DNA of 64,000 bases from Lotus japonicus (GCF_012489685.1 NC_080045.1:5585001-5649000); one strand, 5' to 3'; counted from the stretch's first letter, positions 22,425 through 34,266 are shown. Program-made: numbers and translations. Notes: generated from the sequence alone by a model not told the origin.

Positions 22425-22890
22425 AAGAGAAACACAGATTTTGAGAAACTGAATATATTATGTAATTGTGACTTGACAATGTTGAAAACCTAAAGGGGAT
22501 GAGAGGTTTAGTAAGAGGGGATGGTCCAAATAGTTCTGCCTATAGATATTGTTGATAGAAAGCAGGGTGTGGAGATTTGAAATGGGTTGAGACATGGGTG
22601 GAGCCTTTCAAGTCCTCACAGAAGTAATTGGTCGACTCAACAGTCATTCACATGGTCCTCGCGATCCAACCTTTTTATCTACCAAAAAATAAATTCAGAA
22701 TTTGTGGGTGTAGGTTAATTTGGGTAGTATAAGATTTAACTCTTAGAGATAAAGAGAAAATATAGAGATATTATATTATTATACTTAAAATTAAGAGGAG
22801 ATCTATGAAATAATAATAAAATATAAATTTGTATCACTTTGAGAAAATTAAAATGATCCATGAACAAACAAATGAGTAAAAATTGAGCTA

Positions 22891-22894
22891 GAGA

Positions 22895-22925
<31 letters not shown>

Positions 22926-22947
22926 CGTGCGCGTGCGTGCGTGTGTA
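22891..22947. repeat. (AT)n(GT)n microsatellite
   Basis: Shorter allele of the module microsatellite: a few AT units, then GT and GCGT units. Confidence 0.9.
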
Positions 22948-23415
22948 AAATCATAAACTGTACATGGCTCTTAATCTACTACCTAGTATACATTACTGGC
23001 AAGATAGACATAGCAGAAAAGAGGTACAACTAACAATAAAACCTATCAGGGGCAAAAAATTTACAGCATTAAAGAAAGAGATTAATGGAGGTGCACTGAA
23101 GCTGGAAGAAGGAACCGTACACTACTACAATTGATTGTTCCTCTCACTTATTTTCAAATTTACTATGGCATAGGCTATTTATAGCCATCACTTAGCCTAC
23201 TCATCATTGTCGGTCTATATATTAAATATATTTATACAATTCTAGACTCTGAATTGTCATGATGATTCTACATAGTTCTACAATTTCCAAATAATTCTAC
23301 AAAGTTTGTGATAGATACGGATTTATAATTGTCTAGACTATTCTAGAAATTTCCATCACTTTTTAACAAAAGTAATAACCGAAACCAAATTAATGACATA
23401 AAAAGACTAACCTTC

Positions 23416-24852
23416 ACATTCCCGAACAAGTGTTCTAATTTTAAAGTACTGCTCGCAAGCATCAGAAAGCCTAAAACCAACAAAGCTTTGTTCCCACCCC
23501 GCGAAATTTGTCTGTGGATGACGAGGAGTACATATGTTCAAATGTTAAATCAATCCAAAAAATGAACATGTTGAATGATATCTAGAATAAAAGAAAAAGA
23601 AAGGAAGTGCATACCAAATACTCATCTTCTCCTACAGAATTAAAAGCACTTTTATATCCTCCCTTGATCTCAAGTATTTCTCTATCATCTTGGCCATGCA
23701 GATGTTTTGCCTTCAAACCCTGAGAAAGAATATAGATGTTTAGTTATTGACATATACAACACAAATATAAGCATGAGAACTAAGGATCAGGTCAAATATA
23801 CCTTCTAGGTAATCTGCTTGCTGTTCTATGTTAGAAGCTATCAATTTTTTAAGCTCTTCACTTGCCCACACTGGGAAAAAAAGTACGGAGATGACAATGC
23901 AGAGTGCAATCGCAATCAAAATTGGTACAAGTCTCTGACAGGTGAGAAAAAAGGTTTTCTCAGGACTTTCTCGTGGAAAGACAAACAACGTAAATGTTAC
24001 TCCAAAGATCACCAAACCATCATCAATTTTTTCCTTGATATTGGAAAATATCCGCAAAAAAGTAGTCCCTGCACCTAAAACACATATTATTTGAGATGTC
24101 AGTGTAATATCTACCATATACAAATTTATGTTTTGTTTGAAATTTTATAGTACCTAGAATGAAGACAAGAATCTCAAGGACGATAAAGTCTTCTCTTTCT
24201 TCTAAATAAGTAGTCCAGTAACGATACCCAACCCCTAAAGCACCGACTAATAATGTAGAACATCCGATATTTAAACATTTGATGAGGGTTTCACCTGGTT
24301 AGGAATAAGTCACTAATCAAATCATATGTTCATGAATAAAAGAATAAGATATTTTATTTTATTGGTTATTTAGTTTAAACTAATACAATCATCTTCTAAT
24401 TCTTATATAGTATATACAATCATCTTCTAATACTTACACCAACCATAAGAGTTGTATAAACAAACATTGCTCATCTCCCATAAGTTGAGCCTAGAGCAAC
24501 TACACACTATACACTATTAATACATTATTCTTCAACTCACAAAAGTAAAATATGTATAAATAGAGAATCTGCAATGCCTTAAGTTACCTATAGTGTATTC
24601 AAACACTCCAGTGACAGTTAGGAAACTTAGCATTTCCAGCACTCCAAAACCTTCTTGAAGAGGTCCCAAGTAGTAAAACAAGGTCAACAAGGGTAGAGCA
24701 AGGCCCACTTTTAGGGAGTGAATAAGTGGCCATGTTTCATCTCGTACAATCGCCTTTTTACTACCATCCAAGGGAGCCAAAAATGCAGTCTTTTTTACTT
24801 CTCTTGTAGACTCAATGTCCATGTCTAGATATAATGCAAAGTTAGAAAACAT
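23416..24852 (-). pseudogene. ALMT copy C, exons 1-5, frameshifted and truncated
   Basis: Exons mirror copy B: 1 (24588-24852), 2 (24154-24294), 3 (23802-24074), 4 (23615-23719) and partial 5 (23416-23511). Exon 4 has one extra A compared with copy B in the FEGK codons, shifting the frame, and exon 5 ends at the same breakpoint as in copy B. Exon 3 keeps the GAGTTFLRIF start and the IASNIEQ end. This is a pseudogene of a malate-type anion channel. Confidence 0.75.
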
Positions 24853-25334
24853 AAGCAAAACACATATTTTGAGAAACTGAATATATTATTGAATATATTA
24901 TGTAATTGTGCCTTGACAATGTTGAAAACCTAAAGGGGGATTAGAGGTTTAGTAAGAGGGGATGATCTAAATTGTTATGCCTATAGATATTTGTTGATAG
25001 AAAGCAAGGTATGGAGATTTGAAATGGGTTGAGACATGTGTGGAGCCTTTCAAGTCCTCACAGAAGTAATTGGTTGACTCAACAGTCATTCACATGGTCC
25101 TCGTGGTCCAACCTTTTTATCTACCAAAAAAGAAATTAAGAATTTGTGGGTGTAGGTTAATTTTGGTAGTATAAGATTTAACTCTTAGAGATAAAGAGAA
25201 AATATAGAGATGATATATTATAGTAAAAAAAATTAGAAGGAGATTTATGAAATAATTATAAAATATAAATTTGTATCACTTGGAGCAAATTAAAATGATT
25301 CATGAACAAAAAAATGAGTAAAAATTGAGCTAGA
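24853..25334. other. 5' flank of ALMT copy C
   Basis: Matches the flanks at 19980-20440 and 22430-22890 with more substitutions. No gene is seen. It ends at GAGCTAGA, where the microsatellite would follow, and pararetroviral sequence begins instead. Confidence 0.6.
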
Positions 25335-25339
25335 TGGGA

Positions 25340-25806
25340 AATTGGGTTTTGTCTATAATTTGATCAGGAAATTTGTCAGTGAACTCAATGGCTCTATTGA
25401 TGGGAATGATTGTTCCTTGATGAATGTTGTGACCAAGGAATCTGATCTTGGTTTGAAACAAACTGACTTTTGTTTTAGACACTGCCAAACCATTCTTCTT
25501 GATTATGGAGATTAATGTATTGAGGTGCTTGAGGTGTTGATCTATGGATTGAGAAAAGATCAGAACATCATCAATGTAAACAATTGTGAATTTAGAATAT
25601 GGATTGAAGATTTCATTCATGATTCTTTGAAATTCAGAAGGGGCATTTTTTAAACCAAAAGGCATAACATTCCACTCATATTGTCCAAAGGGGACAGTAA
25701 AATCGGTTTTATACCTATCCTTCTCCTGTAATTGGATTTGCCAGAACCCAGACTTCATGTCAAATTTTGAAAATATTTTAGCATCATGTAGCCTGGCTAG
25801 GAGATC

Positions 25807-25811
<5 letters not shown>
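25340..25811 (-). pseudogene. inverted pararetroviral reverse-transcriptase fragment
   Basis: A minus-strand open stretch corresponding to about 30693-31163 of the longer viral copy. It holds the RT palm with the YIDD active site and adjoining thumb region, ending where the ALMT flank resumes. It has no frameshift at YIDD, unlike the longer copy. Both ends are abrupt, and the 5' side runs straight into an (AT)n tract. It is an endogenous fragment and cannot encode a complete enzyme. Confidence 0.85.

Positions 25812-25843
<32 letters not shown>
25811..25843. repeat. (AT)n tract between two viral segments
   Basis: About 16 AT units separate the inverted RT fragment from the start of the long viral copy. 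It probably belongs to the ALMT module microsatellite. Confidence 0.85.
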
Positions 25844-25845
<2 letters not shown>

Positions 25846-26178
25846 CAATAAGGAAACAGATCTAGAGTGGTAGTACACATAAAAACTAAACTAAAATGAA
25901 AGCTTTCACGGTGATTCTCAAGGATTATTACTATTCAGACTTATGATCATATCTGCAGCGGAGGCATAAGGCAGTAAGTCCCTGAGTGGCAGTAAGTCTA
26001 TACTTGGGCCATACTACAGATATGGTATGTTATTTCTGAATAATTTTAAAGTCCTTGTTTAGTTTTAGGTATGTGGTGGCTTAAGTCTGATCCAGATCTA
26101 TACTGCTCAACTATTAAGAACAACACAGAACATAACTTATATTTCTAATTTATTTATCTGTTTCTATAGAACCAGGTG
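25844..26178 (+). other. viral leader region
   Basis: About 335 bases with no long frame between the primer-site end and the ORF1 ATG at 26179. It ends with a TTTCTATAG acceptor-like sequence 10 bases before the ATG. Pararetroviral leaders are transcribed and often structured; folding was not assessed. Confidence 0.5.
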
Positions 26179-29100
26179 ATGGCGATGATACTCACGGGTA
26201 AGGAAGGTTTGTTATTTCTGATGCTTCGCTCTTTTTCTTCCAAGCTTTCATTCAAATCTTCTCAACCCTCCTCTTCTTCCTTAGATCATCATCATCAATC
26301 TAATCAATTAAAATCTAAAAATGTTTTCAAAGAAGAAATTCATTTTGAAGACATCAATCAAGATCTCGATAACTGGGAAATTCCAAAAATTTCTCATACT
26401 GAGATCTATAAACCAAATGGATCTTTCTTCAAAAGGTCAGATTTCATCATCGAAACTGTTGAACAAACTTATAAACTCAGAACAGATGATGAAGAAATCC
26501 ACCTGCTTTCTGAAAAAAGCGTCAAAGATCATATCAATAAGAATTTTAACTATCTACATATTGGTAGTGTTCAAGTAGGTCTGAAACCCATGACTAGGAA
26601 GTCTCTTGATATTGCTGTACTTCTTTGTCTTAGGGAAGACATAATCGGTTCCATGACTCCCTCTTAGGCACGGTTGAAACCAGCCAGAGCAATGGACCAA
26701 TCTTTTTCAATTGTTTCCCTGACCTAACAGTTAGTTTGGATGATAAAAACATCCTTGACGTTCTCTTCCTAAATATTAAGCTTCACGGCCTTGATATGAA
26801 GGACGATTCTGTCCCTATCTCTTTAATCTATAGGGTTCAATACAAATTAATGAACTCTATCAAATCTTATTTCTTACGAACAAATTGTGAGAAATCTGGA
26901 GAAACCACCCTTTTCCTTACTGATTATGATAAGGCCAATGTTATTGTTCCTAAAACTATCCAATGGAGCGATATCACCCTTCTTGAAAAATGGTCTTTAG
27001 AAAAGGCTGCTCCTACCCAACCTGTTGAAACCCCTGAATTTCGTGAAATCATCCAACACCAAGCTGGCCAAGTTGATCTTATCTTTGATAGGAGAAATTC
27101 TTTCTCTATCCCTAGATCTATTAGGACATCCTCTAATGATTTCCAATCAGCCATGTCCAGAAGATCCTTTTCTATGTCTAGAACTACTTCTGTCAGAAGG
27201 AACGAACCCGAGTTAAGTGCTCGTCCTTCACTCTCTCATGATGGATCAACTATTCATCTTGCAGGATATGTCAATTCTACTCCTGTCAAGACTACCTATG
27301 ACAAGGGTGATGAAGATCAATCCACTTTGTCTCCAACGTATTCTTCTCTAGAAACCCCTGGAGAAACTTTTGATTTCATCGGAGCAATCTCTGCTGAATT
27401 TGTCATTGACAAAGAAAGCATCCGAGCAGACTTTTACTCTGATCGTTGGACTCAGCAAAGAGAATGGTTCTTTGCAAATTACCAAGGTAAGAGGAGAAAG
27501 AAAATCCAAGATAAATTTTATGGATTCCTTGAACTCGCTCAACAAAACATCTTCTTCTTTGACTGGTTTCATGCTTATACCATTAAGAAGAAAATCCCTT
27601 ACCCTTACCAAGTCGACGTCATTAGTTGGCAGCTTAGGGATGGCAAAGAAACTATTTCAAACCTACCTCCTAAAACTCCTTTCTTCCTTAAAGGAGCTCA
27701 ATCTACACCTGTCTTGGCTTCTCCCTTCAAAACTAGAGAAGGAGAAGGTGAAGTCACCAGCAAGGACATCAAAGACCTCATGGAACAAGCCAATTATACC
27801 AACAAATATCTTCAGACTCTTGGAGAATCTCAAACGCATGATTCTTCTTCTGGGAAAGGAAAGGTCAAGATTGAACCTTCCTCTTCCTCTGCTCTTGATA
27901 TCCCTAAAGGATGTCAACTGGAGAAACCGCTATTCAAGCCTTTCCAAATCAGTAGCCGTTCCAGGCACTCGGCTCAATCTCTTCGTGCCAAAAATGAATA
28001 TGATAATGAGCTTCTCCAAAAAGTTGTTGAGCAACTCAAGCTTCTCAATCAGGTGGTTCCTGAAACTCCTGCTACTACCCCAGATGTAGTCTCTACTCCT
28101 GCTCCTCCAACAGCAGTTTCTGAACCTGTAATCCGTCGGAGTTCTACGCGTAATACCTATACTTCTTTGTTGAACAACATTGAAGAAGGAGAGTCTGATG
28201 TTCAATCTGTCAAGAGTATTCCTTCTGTCAACCCAGTCATTCACAATTCTAAGAATCAGTGGAGGAAGGAGACCAAACTCTATTATCCAAGAGCCACTGC
28301 TCCTGATCTCCTATTAGAAGAAAAGGATTCTTCAAATTTCAAAAGCTTTAGCGCCAACAATGTCTATGAATGGAACATTGATGGTGAAAATGAGTATGGC
28401 ATCACCAAAATCCTCCAAAATATGACCATGGTTGCCACTGCTTATGAAACCTCCAATAATTGTCCTGAATCTCTTATTGTTGAAATCTTGGTTGCTGGTT
28501 TCTGTGGCCAACTCAAAGGTTGGTGGGATAATTATCTCCCTGAAGATGAGAAGAATCAAATCTTGACTGCTGTCAAAACTAATGAAGAAGGTAATCCCAT
28601 TATTGAAGATGGTAAGCTCATTTCTGATGCCGTCAACTCTTTAATCTTTACCATAGCCCAGCATTTCGTTGGAGATCCTTCCCTCATCAAGGATAGATCT
28701 GGTGATCTTCTGTCTAATCTCAAGTGCAAATCTTTAGGTGATTTCAGGTGGTATAAGGATACCTTCTTGACCAGAGTCTACACCCGAGAAGATAGTCAAC
28801 AGGCCTTCTGGAAAGAGAAGTTCCTGGCAGGTCTTCCTAAATCCTTTGGCGACAAAGTTCGTGAAAAACTTAGAAGCCAAAATCCTGGGGGAGAAATCCC
28901 TTATCAAACTCTTAGTTATGGCCAGCTCATAGCTATCATTCAAAGAGTTGCTCTTAAAATCTGTCAAGATGACAAAATCCAACAGCAACTCACCAAGGAG
29001 AAATCTCAGAATCGCAGGGATTTGGGTACCTTCTGCGAGCAGTTTGGTATTCAGCCTTGCCCTAAGAAACCTAAACCCAAAAAACAAGATCCTCCTAAAC

Positions 29101-31749
29101 AGCAGTGGAGAAGGAGATCTTGCAGAAATGATCATAGGAAGCCCAAACCTAGATCTAAACCCCATTCTACGCAAGCTACAAAAATCCCTCCTGAGAATAG
29201 ACCCTCTCAAGGAAAAGATGTCACCTGTTATAACTGTGGCAAGTCAGGCCATATTAGCAGGTATTGCAGACTCAAAAGAAGAATCTCTGAGCTTCATCTT
29301 GAACCTGAGGTTGAAGACAAGATCAATAATCTTCTCATTCAAACTTCTGATGAAGAGGAATCTGCCCCCTCGGACTCTGAGGTCTCTGAAGACCTAAATC
29401 AAATCCAGAATGATGATTCTCAATCATCATCTTCTATCAATGTCTTGACCAGTGAGCAAGACTTACTCTTCAGGGCCATTAATTCTATCCCTGATCCTGA
29501 TGAGAAGAAAATCTACTTGGAACGTCTCAAATTTACTCTTGAAGATAGGCCTCCCAAAAGTCCCATTACTACCAATAAATTCAATCTCCGAGATACCTTC
29601 AAGCGTCTTGAAAAATCTACTATCAAACCTGTCACTATTCAAGACCTTCAATCTGAAGTCAATACCCTTAAAGCTGAGGTTAAAAGCATCAAACAAATGC
29701 AAACTAGTCAGCAACTTATCTTAGATAAACTGACTGAAGAAAATTCTGAAGGAGATAGTTCTTCAAGTTCTTCATCAAATTCCAATCCTGCTTCTAACAA
29801 CAATATTGGTGATTTTCTGGAAATAATTAACTACGTCACCATTCAGAAATTTTATATCAATATTAAGATCCTTATAAGAGATTTTATTTTAGAAACTCCA
29901 GCACTCTTTGACACTGGTGCTGATTCCAGTTGTATTTATGAGGGACTCATTCCCACCAGATATTTTGAGAAAACAACTGAGAAACTCAGTGCTGCTGAAG
30001 GTTCTAAACTAATAATCAAATATAAGATCCCCTCGGCTATTATCAAAAATGATAGTCTTGAAATTGAAACTTCCTTTCTGTTAGTCAGAAATTTAAACAA
30101 CAAGGTCATTATTGGGACGCCTTTCATAAAAAAGCTCTTCCCTTACCCCACTGATGAAAAAGGCATCACTGTCCAGCATCTTGGACAACCAATTGTTTTT
30201 AAATTCTCTAAACCTCCCTTTGTTAAGACTCTGAATATTATATCTTACAAAGAGAAGCAAATCAATTTCCTCAAAGAAGAAATCTCTTACAAAAATATTG
30301 AAGTTCAATTACAACAATCTTTAGTCAAATCAAGGATTGAAAATATTTTAAAAAATATTCAATCCAACATTTGTTCTGATTTGCCTAATGCTTTTTGGGA
30401 AAGGAAGTGCCATATGGTTGATCTTCCTTATGAAAAAGATTTTTCTGATAAACAAATCCCAACTAAAGCAAGGCCAATCCAAATGAATGAAGAACTTCTT
30501 CAATTTTGCCAGAGAGAAATTGATGATCTTCTAAAGAAAAAATTGATTCGCAAAAGCAAGAGTCCCTGGTCCTGCGCAGCCTTTTATGTCAACAAACAGG
30601 CTGAGATAGAACGAGGAACCCCCAGGCTTGTTATCAACTACAAGCCCCTCAATCAAGCTCTTTGTTGGATTAGGTATCCTATTCCTAACAAAAAGGATCT
30701 CCTAGCCAGACTACATGATGCAAAGATATTTTCAAAATTTGACATGAAGTCTGGATTCTGGCAAATCCAATTACAGGAGAAGGATAGATATAAAACCGCT
30801 TTTACTGTCCCCTTCGGACAATATGAGTGGAATGTTATGCCCTTTGGTTTAAAAAATGCCCCTTCTGAATTTCAGAGAATCATGAACGAAATTTTCAATT
30901 CCTTATTCTAAGTTCACAATTGTTTATATTGATGATGTTCTGATCTTTTCTCAATCCATAGATCAACATTTCAAGCACCTCAATACATTCATTTCCATCA
31001 TCAAGAAGAATGGTCTGGCAGTGTCTGAAACAAAAGTTAGTTTGTTTCAAACCAAGATCAGATTCCTTGGTCACAATATTCATCAAGGAACAATCATCCC
31101 CATCAATAGAGCTATTGAATTCACTGACAAATTTCCTGATCAAATCATAGACAAAACCCAATTACAAAGGTTCTTGGGATGTCTCAATTATGTTGCTGAT
31201 TTCTGTCCTCAACTCAATACTATAATCAAACCCCTTCATGATAGACTCAAGAAGGATCCTCCACCTTGGTTTGATATTCATACCAACGTGGTCAAGCAGA
31301 TCAAACTGCGTATCAAAAATCTCCCATGTCTTTATCTCCCAAATCCTCAAGCTTTCAAAATTGTTGAAACTGATGCTTCAGATATTGGCTTTGGCAGTAT
31401 TTTGAAACAAAGAATCTTTGACAAAGAACAAATTATAGCTTTTACTTCAAAGCATTGGAACCCTGCTCAGCAGAATTATTCTACTGTTAAAAAGGAAGTT
31501 TTAGCAATTGTTTTATCTATTTCAAAATTCCAATCAGATTTGATTAATCAAAAATTCTTGGTCCGTGTGGACTGTAAATCTGCTAAAGATATTCTGCAAA
31601 AAGATGTCAAAAATCTAGCTTCAAAACATATCTTTGCCAGATGGCAAGCTATTTTAAGCGTTTTTGACTTTGAAATAGAATATATAAAAGGATCTGCAAA
31701 TTCACTTCCTGATTTCCTTACTCGTGAGTATCTGCAGGGAAGATCTTAA
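26179..31749 (+). pseudogene. pararetroviral ORF1 polyprotein, two frameshifts
   Basis: In order: a 30K-superfamily movement protein (26179 to about 26930) that would open plasmodesmata; a long Ser-rich linker; a capsid-like region (about 28270-29010); a CX2CX4HX4C zinc knuckle at 29226-29267; a coiled-coil/acidic segment; an aspartic protease with DTGAD near 29910; RT (about 30480-31150); and RNase H to 31749. The first frameshift lies between about 26640 and 26660 inside the movement-protein region. The second is a one-base insertion at about 30900, immediately before the RT YIDD site; the inverted fragment at 25340-25811 lacks it. The long middle frame (26736-30911) is otherwise open. The start is the ATG at 26179; an upstream GTG is not needed. 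Confidence 0.85.
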
Positions 31750-31750
31750 T

Positions 31751-33157
31751 ATGGCCTCCAGAGGCTCTTCCTCCTCCCGGGGGAGAGGCAGGAGCAAAAG
31801 CAAAGGTATTGTAATTTCTGATTCTCTAATCTTATCCGGGCCCACTGCCCATCAACCTGGACCCACTGTCCAGAAAACCGAGCCCACTGCTCAAACCCAA
31901 TCTTCTCAACCCAAGCAAACCAAAGCAGATTATGCTTTACCAATTGAAACACTTCTTGCCTTCAACAATCAGGCCTGAATGAGGTCCCCCAAGGCCTTAT
32001 CAATCTCCCAAAAAAAGACTTGGGCCAGCATCGCAGATGAAGGTGATGATCAAGATCTCCCATCTCTCCAATCTATTATTGATAAAACTAATAATCTAGC
32101 AACTCATTACGGGAAAAAACCGGTTGTTGCCCAATCTAGTCAGCCCAATCAGAATTCCGGTTACCTGACCAAATCAATCTCCAGATTCCAAACCCTTATC
32201 GAACCAGAATGGTGGGACAACTCTAGGGGAGCTAACCTTGCCAACAAAATTGGTACCAAACTCTTCCCTAACCATCTTGACCCCATTCACCCAAATAAAA
32301 CCCAAAGATTCTATGAGTTCATTCTTGTAGATACAAACAGTGTAGAAATTAAGCATTTTAGGGACAAATCTGATGACTCCCTAATTACTCATTCTACACT
32401 CCAAATTCTCCGTGTCCTTCGTCCCACTGACTTTGGACCCAATCCAAATAGTTACAAGAAATTTTCCCAGAACTTTGACCCAGTAGGTTTTAACTATTGG
32501 GATTACATTAGAGCATGGGATAATACAATCCTTGGTTTTCAGAATAAAAATCTAAAACATTCTTGGCTCGTTTATTTCAAATGGACCAACAAATACTCAT
32601 TTCCAAGTTGGTTTCATTTCTGGTGGAACTTCTTTGGACCAACAACTGAGATCTTTCCCTCTGAAGTTCTTGAGGGTTACAATCACTTTTTGAAACATTG
32701 GAATAAAGAGTTAAACAATTACCCTGATTGTTTAAATTTTTATACAATCTTTTCCCTTTCATGGGTATTTTCTTGGCGTTATGGTCCTAAGACTAAAACC
32801 GAACCAATTCTTTATAAACAAGCTCTAATCAAATGGTGGAAGATTTTTGATGCTTCCAAAGCTTACAAAAAGAATGTGAATCAGTGGTTCAAGACCAACC
32901 AGAACTGCCTTAAGCACTCTAGTCCGCAATCCAGTCTCTTGCTTAATCAGAAGGCCCACATCACAACGGCCCTTGCAGGAGCTTCAACGGAGGAAGACTT
33001 GCTGAAAAATCTCCAATCTGCCCTTCAATTATTGGAAGAGCCAAAAGAGCAGGCTTCATCTTCAAAGGCCCCCCAGCATAAAATCTCCTCGCAATCCTCT
33101 TTCGGGTCAGATTTTGTCCTGGAATCTTCAGAATCAAGTGATGATGGCCTCTGCTGA
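31751..33157 (+). pseudogene. pararetroviral ORF2, unknown function, one in-frame stop
   Basis: The ATG at 31751 lies one base after the ORF1 stop, in keeping with coupled translation. The frame has a TGA at 31976-31978 followed directly by an ATG and then runs open to 33157, so it spans 469 codons with one stop. The N-terminus is Ser/Arg/Gly-rich and basic. The middle is strikingly rich in Trp and Phe (many WW, FW, WF pairs between about 32190 and 32900). The C-terminus is Ser/Gln-rich and acidic. No known domain is recognised. A second ORF of unknown role is a known feature of florendoviruses; that match is by position and is inference. Confidence 0.7.
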
Positions 33158-33623
33158 ACTTTGTCGTCTTGTAATCATTTGGTTTTGTAATAATTCAATT
33201 TTAATTATTGTAATTCACTGTAGCAACAGTAAACTTTTTACTGTAGCAAATAGTACCCGTCAAATAGTACCGGCCACCGGAACTATTTAAACAGTGTTCA
33301 ATTTTTCCTTTAAATAGGCTTCTTCCGATCTTTGTCTAGGCAGAGTTTGGATACACCTAGTTAGAGAAACACTTAAAAAGAAGACTGAGCGTTTGTAAGC
33401 ACTACTTCTCTGTCTTCCTTCTTCAATCTTTCTTCATTTTCTTTCAATCATTTTGTAATATTTCTATTTTATGTAAATTAAATGGACGGTTATACCTCCT
33501 AAATTTTATTTCATTTTATTTCTGTTTTAATTTTATTTCTGTGATAAGCCCCTGCAAGGTGGCCTCCTACTTCTCTTAATCCTCTTCATCCCCCTCCTTA
33601 TCTGCTTCCGAACCCTTCTTGGT

Positions 33624-33627
<4 letters not shown>
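33158..33627 (+). promoter_or_regulatory. viral terminal intergenic region with promoter candidates
   Basis: Follows ORF2. It has two direct repeats of ACTGTAGCAA, two of AAATAGTACC, and TATA-like sequences TATTTAA (33284-33290) and TTTAAATAGG (33309-33318). These are suitably placed for the full-length transcript promoter before the primer-binding sequence TTGGTATCA at 33619-33627. Confidence 0.5.
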
Positions 33628-33679
<52 letters not shown>

Positions 33680-33690
33680 TGCGTGTGCGT
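33628..33690. repeat. (AT)n(GCGT)n microsatellite, right flank of the viral insertion
   Basis: About 22 AT units then GCGTGC units, the same composite microsatellite as in the ALMT modules. Confidence 0.9.
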
Positions 33691-33932
33691 GTGCGTGAGC
33701 AAAATCACAAACTGTACATGGCTCTTAATCTACTACCTAGTATACATTACTGGCAAGATAGTCATAGCAGAAAAGAGGGACAACTAACAATAAAACCATT
33801 GCAAAAAATTTTAGCATTAAAGAAAGAGATTAATGGGGGTGCACTGAAGCTGGAAGAAGGAATTGTACACTACAACAATTGATTGTTCCTTTCACTTAGT
33901 TTCAAATTTAAAATAGCATAGGTTATTTGGAA
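33690..33932. repeat. ALMT module spacer, third copy, truncated
   Basis: Closely matches 20530-20755 and 22970-23190 (ACTGTACATGGCTCTTAAT onward). It shows that the viral copy is embedded in the module array. It ends after GGTTATTTGG where the Tat-type LTR begins, so no ALMT exon of this unit is visible. Confidence 0.75.
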
Positions 33933-34246
33933 TGGGCGAGACCCCAGGGTCCCTCGCCCAGGAGCGCTAACCTCATATAGGGAGCGCGCCAGGGACTTGG
34001 GCCTCTCTCCCCGAGGCCCAACTTACCCATTTAGATAGATTAAAGGCGCGAATGCCCAACTCAGCCCCTATAAATAGGAGGAGAATACCAATTGTAAGGG
34101 ACTCTTAACTCATTTTGAGAAATATTCAGATTGAAATTCAGTTATTCTCTCTCTCTAGCAGTTAGAGCTTCTCTCCCTAAAACATTCATACTTTTTCTCT
34201 CACACTTTGGGTACTATACCCCATTTGATGTTCACAGGATAGAACA
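33933..34246 (+). repeat. 5' LTR of the Tat-type element
   Basis: Begins TGGGCGAGACCCC and ends GGATAGAACA immediately before the primer site. It contains a good TATA box (TATAAATAG, 34069-34077). No partner LTR lies in the window, so the left boundary is set by where ALMT-module homology stops. Confidence 0.6.
34069..34077 (+). promoter_or_regulatory. TATA box of the Tat-type LTR
   Basis: TATAAATAG in a CCCC-TATAAATAGG context, about 170 bases before the LTR end. Confidence 0.65.
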
Positions 34247-34248
34247 TC

Positions 34249-34266
34249 TGGCGCCGTCTGTGGGGA
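34249..34266 (+). other. primer-binding site of the Tat-type element
   Basis: TGGCGCCGTCTGTGGGGA directly after the LTR end, the phrase usual after 5' LTRs in this gypsy group. The matching tRNA is not assigned here. Confidence 0.65.

Larger units (their letters stand above)
20441..22888. repeat. ALMT tandem module, unit 1 (2448 bp)
   Basis: Measured between identical positions in the GAGCTAGAGA sequence beside the microsatellite. The unit contains the microsatellite, the spacer, ALMT copy B and its 5' flank, and is followed directly by a second unit in the same orientation. Confidence 0.8.
22889..25330. repeat. ALMT tandem module, unit 2 (2442 bp)
   Basis: Second unit with the same order and the same truncation point in exon 5, showing that truncation preceded duplication. 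It ends where pararetroviral sequence begins. Confidence 0.8.
25844..33627 (+). mobile_element. endogenous pararetrovirus, near full length (Caulimoviridae, florendovirus-like)
   Basis: A 7.8-kb insertion with the order leader, ORF1 (movement protein, coat/zinc-knuckle region, protease, RT, RNase H), ORF2 of unknown function, and a terminal intergenic region. There are no LTRs and no integrase, which separates it from retrotransposons. The right end stops in TTGGTATCA and the left end resumes AAGC, the two parts of the initiator-tRNA primer site, so the copy appears to be linearised at the minus-strand origin. It is bordered by (AT)n on both sides. Frameshifts and one in-frame stop make it defective as read. 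Genus is inferred from ORF layout. Confidence 0.85.

Noticed and set aside
33619..33882. 87-codon plus-strand frame
   Set aside because: Begins in the (AT)n tract and runs into the ALMT spacer; not a gene.
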